In this document: positions 33,696 through 40,246 of the stretch, piece by piece
Numbering within the stretch: the stretch's first letter is position 1
Layout: each line of letters opens with the position of its first letter
Assembly (NCBI GenBank): GCA_049642725.1
Contig: JBARPC010000022.1
Coordinates: 1 to 47,259, forward strand
Source of the DNA: JAGLYZ01 sp049642725
GTDB taxonomy: Bacteria > Patescibacteriota > Minisyncoccia > Minisyncoccales > JAGMDC01
Direction of reading: 5' to 3'
DNA length: 47,259 bases
The notes under the pieces: model-generated
The model's database searches: none
The model's input: the letters and a program-made list of their open reading frames with translations, nothing else
What the model was told of the DNA's origin: nothing
Program-made: the position numbers and the translations under genes

Positions 33696-33723
33696 TAAAT
33701 TCTAAATTCTAATTTCTAATTTT
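33696..33723. repeat. Heptanucleotide tandem repeat between cheA and cheC
   Basis: Units taaattc, taaattc, taatttc, taatttt. It fills half of the 58-bp gap and lies outside coding sequence. Confidence 0.7.
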
Positions 33724-33745
33724 TGTTCGACCTTTTATACTTCAA

Positions 33746-35392
33746 TCAAATTAAAGTGGCAACATCAAGTATCAACGCTGGATGTCCGTCCCCCAATATA
33801 GTGATTCCCGCAAACCCTTTATTTTGTTTCAAGATTCCGGTTAAAGGTTTAATAACAATATCCTGTTCGCTCACAAGTTTATCTACTACCAAGCCAAAAA
33901 TGGGTTTTTCTTCCTCCCTGCCTTCGCTTGTTACGATAGGTTTCTTAATTATTACCACCAACTCTGACATTTGACCTTTGACCTTTGTGTTTTGACTTTC
34001 TTTTTTTGCCAATTGTAAATTGTTACGCGCTAATTGTTTCAGATTGAATAACTTGTTCAATCTGATAAGGGGTATATCCTTTTCTTTCACTATTGCCACC
34101 TCTCTATCTAACGCTTTTTTAATTAACTCGCGCGGCACCTTCACCGACCTATCAACATTTGTTATGGGTATGGCGTATATTTCCTCTGCCACTTTTACAA
34201 GCAGGGCTTGAATTATCGCAATAGTAAGAGGAAGTTGCAAGATAAATTTTGTTCCCCCTTCTTGATCTACAATGGGCGATTCTACTGATACTGTTCCTCC
34301 CAGAGATTCTATCCCTAATTTAACAATATTAAGACCAATGCCTCTGCCTGATGTTTCAGTAACATTTTTACTGGTTGAAAGTTCTGGATGATAGATAAGA
34401 TTCATTATTTCTTCTTTTGTCAGCCGCTCTGCTTGTTGCGCGTCTATTATCCTTTTTCTTTTTGCTGCTTCTTTTATGGCTTCTATGTCTAAAACATTGC
34501 CGTCGTTTATAACCTCAATAATAACAAAGCCCTTTTCCCGTTTAGCTTTAAGTTGAATCTTGCCCGTGGTCTCTATTCCGTGATCAACCGCATTGCGCAA
34601 GAGATGAATCAATGGTTCTCCGATTTTATCAATTACAGTCCTGTCAAGCTCAATCTCTCCGCCCTCTATTTCTAAATCCGCGCTTTTTTTCTCTTTGTTG
34701 CACAAATCTCTTACCATTCGCGGGAAACGGTCAAAGATTTGGCCAAGAGGAATCATTCGCGCCTGCATTACATTGTATTGTATATCAGAAACAAGCCTGC
34801 CAAGCATATCAATAGCAACTGGTAATTCTTCGTATTTCTTTTTTACCAATATCTCAGAAAGCCGCATTCTATTAACCAACAATTCTTCAGATAAATTCAT
34901 AAGAGAATCCAGTGTCTTGATATCAACTTTGATTTCTTCTAATGCCTGGATTGCCTCCGGTCTTTCGGCAAGGGCCGCGCCTTCTGGCATATCGTGTGTT
35001 TTTAAATCTTCCTGTTTTTTTGTTATTTCCTCCAGTTTTTCAATTACAGCAACAGTATCTAATTCAGAGCGTCCGGCTTTAATTTCCTGCAAGCTCTTAT
35101 CAATCAAGTCAAAAGCAATAAAAAGAGCGTTGCTGTTGGAAGAAGAGAATTGCGATTTGCCGGACCTTACTCCGTCAAAAATATCCTCAATAGCATGAGA
35201 TAATTGCGACATTTGCGTATGCCCCATTGCCGCGGCAGAACTCTTAAGTGTATGAGCCGCTCTCATTAATTCAGAGGCCGATTTTTTATCATTTGGCTTC
35301 TTCTCTATCTTGAGCAAAGAATTATTAAGAACTTCCAAATTTTCTTTGGCTTCGCTTACGAACATTTTTAAGTATTTTTTTTGATCCTTCAT
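33746..35392 (-). CDS. cheA: Chemotaxis histidine kinase CheA
   Basis: 548 aa, short because there is no P2 response-regulator domain. Order: P1 Hpt with phospho-His in RAAHTLKSSAAAMGH (near 47), a linker, P3 dimerisation (about 165-235), P4 kinase with LRNAVDHGIE and GRGIGLNIVK, and a P5 CheW-like domain (about 380-548). The G1 region reads INDGNVLDIEAI, where DxGxG is expected, so the second Gly is missing; whether nucleotide binding survives is uncertain. A seven-base repeat (33965-33999) adds a linker in P5. Confidence 0.94.
   Translation of the reverse strand: MKDQKKYLKMFVSEAKENLEVLNNSLLKIEKKPNDKKSASELMRAAHTLKSSAAAMGHTQMSQLSHAIEDIFDGVRSGKSQFSSSNSNALFIAFDLIDKSLQEIKAGRSELDTVAVIEKLEEITKKQEDLKTHDMPEGAALAERPEAIQALEEIKVDIKTLDSLMNLSEELLVNRMRLSEILVKKKYEELPVAIDMLGRLVSDIQYNVMQARMIPLGQIFDRFPRMVRDLCNKEKKSADLEIEGGEIELDRTVIDKIGEPLIHLLRNAVDHGIETTGKIQLKAKREKGFVIIEVINDGNVLDIEAIKEAAKRKRIIDAQQAERLTKEEIMNLIYHPELSTSKNVTETSGRGIGLNIVKLGIESLGGTVSVESPIVDQEGGTKFILQLPLTIAIIQALLVKVAEEIYAIPITNVDRSVKVPRELIKKALDREVAIVKEKDIPLIRLNKLFNLKQLARNNLQLAKKESQNTKVKGQMSELVVIIKKPIVTSEGREEEKPIFGLVVDKLVSEQDIVIKPLTGILKQNKGFAGITILGDGHPALILDVATLI
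33965..33999. repeat. Heptanucleotide tandem repeat in cheA
   Basis: Units tgacatt, tgacctt, tgacctt, tgtgttt, tgacttt. It encodes a Lys/Gln/Ser linker in the CheW-like domain before LVVIIKKPIV. Confidence 0.75.
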
Positions 35393-35397
35393 ATTGT

Positions 35398-36459
35398 TTA
35401 CCTTGCTAATAGCTCAAGTATTCTACGCGCTATTTTATCCACTGATAGAATAGCGCGAACTGCGCCAGTCTCTATCGCGCGTTTTGGCATACCAAAAATC
35501 AGAGAAGATTCTTCGTCTTGAGCAATGGTCGCGCCGCCAGCTTCATTAATCGCGCTTATCCCCTCCGCGCCATCCTGACCCATACCAGTTAATATCACCC
35601 CAATAGCATTGTCTTTGTACTCTTTTGCGACTGATTTCATCAACACATTAATTGAAGGTCTTAAATTATCTACTGGTGATTCTTTTGTCAATTTAATGAC
35701 TCCAATTTTTATCCCTGTCTCAGAAGCTTTTGATTTCACCCTCATATGCCAACTACCGGGAGCGACATAGGCAATTCCTTTTTTAATAATTTCCCCCTGT
35801 TCCGCCTCTTTGACTTGAATGTCGCAAATTGAGTTTAGACGTTCGGCAAATAATTTGGTGAAAAACTTGGGCATATGCTGAACAATAAGAATAGCTGAAG
35901 GAATATCTTGCGGAAACTGTTTAAGAATCAATTCCAATGTCTGCGGTCCGCCAGTTGACGCTCCAATCACGACAGCCTTATCTAATAAGGGAATCTCTTT
36001 GCCGAAAATAAGCTTTTTTGCTTTTTTGCGAATAATCTCTTTAAGTTTGGCAATGTCTATCAAAGAAGCGGCTTTGACTTTCTTGATAATCTCATACTTT
36101 ATCTGTCCAATATCCCAGGATATTGGACCGGACGGCTTTAAAACATAATCCACTGCTCCCTCTCTCAATGCCTGTAATGTTATTTCAGCGTCTTCTTTGG
36201 TGAACGCGGAAAGCATTATTACCGCCGCGGGACTCTCTCGCATAATATGACGCAATGTCTCTATGCCATTCCATCCCGGCATTTCATAATCTAAGGTAAC
36301 TGCCTTGGGTCTTAATTCCTTTATTTTTTCCAAACCTTGTTTACCGTTCTTAGCCGTTCCAATAACTTTAATTCTCGCGTCTGATTCAAGCAGTTCGGTT
36401 AAAAATTTCCGCATAAAGAAACTATCGTCTATTATTAAGACAGTAATTTTATCAGACAT
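35398..36459 (-). CDS. cheB: Receptor methylesterase CheB
   Basis: 353 aa: a receiver domain (VTLDYEMPGWNG holds the phospho-Asp) joined to a methylesterase domain. The catalytic Ser is in GASTGG (near 168), His in VQHMPKFF (near 193) and Asp in GMGQDGAEG (near 294). CheB removes methyl groups from receptor glutamates and can deamidate glutamines. No methyltransferase CheR is visible in the window, so either CheR lies elsewhere or this CheB works mainly as a deamidase with CheD. It is five bases from cheA. Confidence 0.95.
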   Translation of the reverse strand: MSDKITVLIIDDSFFMRKFLTELLESDARIKVIGTAKNGKQGLEKIKELRPKAVTLDYEMPGWNGIETLRHIMRESPAAVIMLSAFTKEDAEITLQALREGAVDYVLKPSGPISWDIGQIKYEIIKKVKAASLIDIAKLKEIIRKKAKKLIFGKEIPLLDKAVVIGASTGGPQTLELILKQFPQDIPSAILIVQHMPKFFTKLFAERLNSICDIQVKEAEQGEIIKKGIAYVAPGSWHMRVKSKASETGIKIGVIKLTKESPVDNLRPSINVLMKSVAKEYKDNAIGVILTGMGQDGAEGISAINEAGGATIAQDEESSLIFGMPKRAIETGAVRAILSVDKIARRILELLAR

Positions 36460-36475
36460 ATATTTAATTTTTCAG

Positions 36476-36823
36476 TTATCCCAAAACTTTTTTGACTATC
36501 TCAATAACCTTTTCATTCTCAAAGGGCTTGACAATGTAATCTATAGCGCCAAGATTCTTTGCTTCGTTCACCATTTTTTCCTGTCCGACGGCAGAGATAA
36601 CAATAATTTTTGCTTTTTTGCCAATCTTTTTTAACACTTCCATTCCATCAACTTCCGGCATAATAATATCCAGCAACATTAAATCCGGTTTTTCCGTCTT
36701 AAACTTTTCCAACGCCTCTTTGCCATCCGCAGATTCAATAATCTCGTAACCTTCTCCTTTAAGAATATCCTTGAGGTTGATCCTCATGAATTGCGAATCG
36801 TCTGCGATTAAAATTTTAGCCAT
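36476..36823 (-). CDS. cheY: Chemotaxis response regulator CheY
   Basis: 115 aa single receiver domain: ILIADDSQF, phospho-Asp in LMLLDIIMPEV, IVISAVGQ and DYIVKPF with the conserved Lys. In a flagellum-free context its target is probably the pilus motor (PilB or PilC) or another regulator, which is inference. It sits between cheB and cheW with gaps of 16 and 27 bases. Confidence 0.92.
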   Translation of the reverse strand: MAKILIADDSQFMRINLKDILKGEGYEIIESADGKEALEKFKTEKPDLMLLDIIMPEVDGMEVLKKIGKKAKIIVISAVGQEKMVNEAKNLGAIDYIVKPFENEKVIEIVKKVLG

Positions 36824-36850
36824 AGATTTGTTTGGGCCGCAACCCCTTAA

Positions 36851-37633
36851 TCATTTTTCTTCTTCGGATTTTTCTTGAAGCTCCTCGACTTTTTCCTCTG
36901 GCTCCTTGGGTTCTTCTTTGCTTGGCGCTGGACTTTGCTTTGAATTTGCATCCTGAAAAGCAGGTTTAACTCCTTTTATTCGCTCTTTCGCTAATTCTTC
37001 TATTTTTGCTTTATGTTCAGCTTTGGTCTCTTCTGTTTCTTCCTGCTTGTCTGTAACCCGACGAGTTTGAGCAATCTTTGCTTGCTTGCCTATCAACTGC
37101 GATAGCTCAATTAAGCCCTTCTCTTCAAAAACCTTTGCAAAATCAAGCAGAATAATAAGTCTGTCCTCTAATACCACGATGCCTTTAACATACTCAGCGT
37201 GAATTTTTTCAGAAATAATCGCGGGCGCCTCTTCTATTGATTCTTTGGGAATTCTTAAGACCTCTGTTACTTCATCCACAATAGCCCCAAAAGTGCTGTT
37301 TCCAATTTCAGTAAGAAGAACATGAAGACTCTTCTTTTTTGACTCGCGCTCCAAATTAAAACGTTCTTCCATATCCATCACCACCACAATCTTGCCTCGC
37401 ACATTAATAATTCCTTCAATAAAATTTGGCGAATTAGGAATCGGCGTAACTTCGGGCACCCGCAAAATTTCACGAACTCCTGAAATATCAACAGCGTATT
37501 CTTCTTTGTCAAGTTCAAAAATAACAAGCTGAACAAGTTCTTTTGCTTCTTCTTCCGATTTTTGAGCCTCAGGAGTTTTAGCCACCTCTTTTTCTATGAC
37601 CTCTTGAGTTGTTTGATTTTTTATTTTAGCCAT
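36851..37633 (-). CDS. cheW: Adaptor protein CheW with charged N- and C-terminal extensions
   Basis: 260 aa, against about 160 for ordinary CheW. The core runs about 30-175 (LVIFELDKEEYAVDISGVREI, NFIEGIINVRGKIV and ILLDFAKVF), the CheA-receptor bridge. A charged N terminus and a long Lys/Glu/Pro tail (about 180-260) are extra. The receptor next door also has a Lys/Glu-rich tail, so the two tails may interact. It starts 12 bases after the receptor stop. Confidence 0.92.
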   Translation of the reverse strand: MAKIKNQTTQEVIEKEVAKTPEAQKSEEEAKELVQLVIFELDKEEYAVDISGVREILRVPEVTPIPNSPNFIEGIINVRGKIVVVMDMEERFNLERESKKKSLHVLLTEIGNSTFGAIVDEVTEVLRIPKESIEEAPAIISEKIHAEYVKGIVVLEDRLIILLDFAKVFEEKGLIELSQLIGKQAKIAQTRRVTDKQEETEETKAEHKAKIEELAKERIKGVKPAFQDANSKQSPAPSKEEPKEPEEKVEELQEKSEEEK

Positions 37634-37645
37634 AAATTTATGTTT

Positions 37646-39478
37646 TTATACTTTCTCCCGAAGCTCTTTTTCTGCCTCTTCCTTAACTGCGGCTTTGCGA
37701 GTTCGACCTAATCCCCGCTTCGCAGCAGCTTCTTCTTTATCTCTGCCCTTTTCCATTGCTAATTCCTTTTTTTCTTTCTCTACTTTTTGCATTTCTTCTT
37801 CTAATTCTTTTCGTTCTTGAGCAATTTTTTCCCTGATATTTTCAGATTTTTCCCGCTCTTTTGCCAATCCTTCTTCTACAGAAGCAGCCATTTTTAGCGA
37901 AGCGTCTTTCTTTTGCTCAACTGTTTCAGCCGCTTTTTTTGCCGCGCCAATCAACGCTTGAAGTTCTTTAATGACTTGGGCAAGATCATCGGTTTGTTTA
38001 ACAACCGCGTCCACTGCTTGAGTCTGCTTTTGAACCGCGCTGGTTGATTGTTGGGCGCCGGCCGCGTTTTGCTCGGCAGAAGTAGCCACTTTTTCCAATG
38101 CCTGAGTTAAATTCTTGCCAAATTCAGTTTGCTGCTGATTGGCTGTTGACATTTCCTGGACTCTGCTAGATATATCTTGAGCGCCAGCCGTAATTTTGTC
38201 CAAAATAGACAACGCCTTATTGACAATCTGGGTACTTTCTGTAACCTGCTTCGCTCCTGTGTCTAAACTCGCTACTGACGAAGCAGCCGCTTCTTTCATA
38301 GCTTTTACCACCCCGCCCATCTTATCAACATTCTTGGTCGCTTGTTCAGCTAATTTTCTTGTCTCGTCGGCAACCACGGCAAAACCCCGTCCGGCTTCTC
38401 CAGCTCTTGCCGCTTCAATAGCTGCGTTTAAGGCTAATAAATTAATCTGATCAGCCACATCTCTGGTTAAACCAACAATTTCAGTTACTTGATTCGCTTT
38501 ATCATCCACATCTTTTACTATGTCAGTGTTCTTTTGAACAATCTCATCAATAGATTTAAGCCGCTCTCCGGCGGTCTGTCCCGCTTTTGTGCCTTCAGCC
38601 GCCAATTCAGAGGTTTGAGCAGTGCTTTCGGCTGTTTCGCGGGCGCCAATAGCTGTCTGATCCAAAGATTGCGACAACTCAACCATTGTCTTAGAATTTT
38701 CCTCGGCTAATTGAGATTGGACAGCTGATGTCTTTGATGTTTGGTCAACTACAGTAGAAAGCTGTTGAATGGTAGTGGTTAATTTTTTGCCGTAATCTAT
38801 CAGGGTTTGATTAGCGGTGACAACCCTATTAACCCTATCTTGCAGCGCTTTTGAAGTTCCGCGAACAAGCCAAAAAGCTAAAATTATGCCAGCCAAAATA
38901 GTTACTGCTAAAACAATTATTTCAACCAATTGAGCTGTCTTGGAAGACGACTCCGCTGATTTGTTAGCAGTGTTTATTTCAGTAATATTTCCCTCCACTA
39001 CTTTTCTAATAGCGTCATCCATGTCTGCGGCTAAAACATTAGAGCTAGTTTGGGTAAGCTCTCTAGCTTTTTCAATATCTTCTGCCCTGTAGGCAGCCTC
39101 AATCTCAGCAAAACCCGCATAATAAGCAGTCACTTTCTCTTTAAGCGTGTTAAGAAGCCTGGTTTGCTCTTCTGTTCGAGATGTTTCTAATGCTGCCTCA
39201 ATATCTTCGTCAATTTCTGCCCTTAACTGATTATGTTCGCTTTTATATTTTTCTAATCCAGTTAAAGCAAAGTCTTTCTCAGCTCTCACCATCCTATAAA
39301 TTTTCAGATTGGCTTCGTGGGCTAAGATGGTCTGGGTAGCTCTAATAAACAAACCGCTGGCGTCTTTTTGATAATTATTCACTGCCCAAAGCGCGACTAC
39401 CCCAATTAGGCTGGCGAAAACGATTAGAAGCACCACAACCGTGGCAATTCTACTACCAACTGTTTTTAATAATTGCAT
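37646..39478 (-). CDS. Methyl-accepting chemotaxis protein
   Basis: About 610 aa from ATG 39478, chosen because GGAGGG lies seven bases upstream. TM1 is about 8-30, then a helical-bundle sensor domain (about 33-185) outside the membrane, TM2 about 190-212, then a signalling helix bundle. The hairpin tip is INLLALNAAIEAARAGEAGRGFAVVADETRKLA (about 353-384, shown here in part), near-identical to consensus. The C-terminal 120 residues are a Lys/Glu coiled coil, and the protein lacks a CheR-docking pentapeptide at its end. A clear HAMP domain was not seen. First gene of the che-pil block. Confidence 0.93.
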   Translation of the reverse strand: MQLLKTVGSRIATVVVLLIVFASLIGVVALWAVNNYQKDASGLFIRATQTILAHEANLKIYRMVRAEKDFALTGLEKYKSEHNQLRAEIDEDIEAALETSRTEEQTRLLNTLKEKVTAYYAGFAEIEAAYRAEDIEKARELTQTSSNVLAADMDDAIRKVVEGNITEINTANKSAESSSKTAQLVEIIVLAVTILAGIILAFWLVRGTSKALQDRVNRVVTANQTLIDYGKKLTTTIQQLSTVVDQTSKTSAVQSQLAEENSKTMVELSQSLDQTAIGARETAESTAQTSELAAEGTKAGQTAGERLKSIDEIVQKNTDIVKDVDDKANQVTEIVGLTRDVADQINLLALNAAIEAARAGEAGRGFAVVADETRKLAEQATKNVDKMGGVVKAMKEAAASSVASLDTGAKQVTESTQIVNKALSILDKITAGAQDISSRVQEMSTANQQQTEFGKNLTQALEKVATSAEQNAAGAQQSTSAVQKQTQAVDAVVKQTDDLAQVIKELQALIGAAKKAAETVEQKKDASLKMAASVEEGLAKEREKSENIREKIAQERKELEEEMQKVEKEKKELAMEKGRDKEEAAAKRGLGRTRKAAVKEEAEKELREKV

Positions 39479-39484
39479 AATTTT

Positions 39485-39501
39485 CCCTCCGGAATTTAAT
39501 T
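39485..39501 (-). promoter_or_regulatory. Ribosome binding site beside a palindrome before the receptor gene
   Basis: GGAGGG (39485-39490) lies seven bases before the ATG and is directly preceded on the minus strand by the palindrome CGGAATTAAATTCCG, which could alter its accessibility. It decides the start at 39478 over the upstream in-frame ATG at 39511. Confidence 0.55.
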
Positions 39502-39675
39502 CCGAGCGCATAAAAATTATTTATGTGTTTCGGTAAACTAAAATTCCTTTTTTAATCTAATTTTTAATTTAATAAAATTCTACTTTTTTACTAAGTGGAT
39601 TCGACCTTTTTGTTCCTACAAATATCAAATTGTGTGATTGAATGGAATGTTGCATAATTTCGATTTTGTCTTCAG

Positions 39676-39772
39676 TTTGTTTTCTATTTAGGCGGGGGCG
39701 GGCTCTATTCAGCCCTCTTAGTATATCGCGAAGGGCTGGCGCAGACCTACCCCCTCCTAAATAGAAAACAAA
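39676..39772. ncRNA. Long hairpin in the che-pil leader region
   Basis: A perfect 17-bp stem (tttgttttctatttagg against its complement at 39756-39772) is extended by a GGGGG/CCCCC pairing, with an inner agccct/agggct hairpin. About 97 bases in all. It lies between the promoter at 40137-40165 and the receptor gene. The RNA family is not recognised; it may be a regulatory leader or a miniature repeat. Confidence 0.45.
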
Positions 39773-39775
39773 AAA

Positions 39776-39825
39776 CGCAGTCAAAAAATCTAATTTTCTA
39801 AATATAAAATATAGATTTGACTGCG
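39776..39825. terminator. Bidirectional terminator-like hairpin
   Basis: CGCAGTCAAA (39776-39785) pairs with the complementary TTTGACTGCG at 39816-39825, and both continue with TCTA/TAGA. On the minus strand it is followed by TTTTTTGTTTTC, and on the plus strand by CTTTTATGTTTTTATT. Minus transcripts from the 40.1-kb promoter may end here. Confidence 0.55.
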
Positions 39826-39943
39826 CTTTTATGTTTTTATTTGTAGTTAATACTATGTCATATAATTCATAAAAAAATTGAAAAAATAAAAAATCCTTCA
39901 CTTAAAAAGCGAGGATACAATTTTTTGCGCAAAAAATTTTCCT

Positions 39944-40057
39944 TTAAGGAAAGATTAGAGAGAGAGAGAGAGACGAAATAGCGCCCAAAGTCATTTTATT
40001 CTCTCCAAGAAGCTTAATTGATTGTTTGATTATTGAATCAAGATAACGCGTTTCCAT
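39944..40057 (-). CDS. Possible small protein with a CT dinucleotide tract, 37 aa
   Basis: Starts METRYLDSIIKQSIKLLGEN and runs into a (CT)8 tract (39957-39973 on the plus strand as AG repeats) encoding a Ser-Leu alternation, then stops. Loss of one CT unit would shift the frame and extend it to 62 aa ending at 39867. A TACAAT hexamer lies four bases before the ATG. No family recognised, and it may not be translated. Elsewhere in 39479-40246 I see only the promoter, hairpin and terminator noted separately. Confidence 0.25.
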   Translation of the reverse strand: METRYLDSIIKQSIKLLGENKMTLGAISSLSLSLIFP

Positions 40058-40136
40058 ATTAATTGTAATATATCATCAAATTCAATTATTTTTTTATTTT
40101 TTAAATCCAACAAAAACCTTGTCAAGTTATTGTATT

Positions 40137-40165
40137 ATTATACAACAATAACATTAGACAAACAA
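40137..40165 (-). promoter_or_regulatory. Candidate promoter upstream of the che-pil block
   Basis: TTGTTT-17-TATAAT on the minus strand, start near 40130. The flanks form an inverted repeat (GTTATTGT and ACAATAAC), a possible operator. A second TTGACA at 40120-40125 has only a weak TAAAAA at -10. Confidence 0.5.
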
Positions 40166-40246
40166 CACACAAAGCTGTGGATAACTTTTTATTATTTTGG
40201 GATTTGACCCTTGCGGGGCTTTAGTTTTATTTTAAGCTGTTTTTTA

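Noticed and set aside
39569..39901. 110-aa minus-strand ORF in the leader region
   Set aside because: It runs through the long hairpin and the terminator-like repeat with no ribosome site; its codons follow the repeat, not a protein pattern.
40120..40125. TTGACA as the main che-pil promoter
   Set aside because: The correctly spaced -10 is only TAAAAA; the upstream TTGTTT-17-TATAAT fits better.
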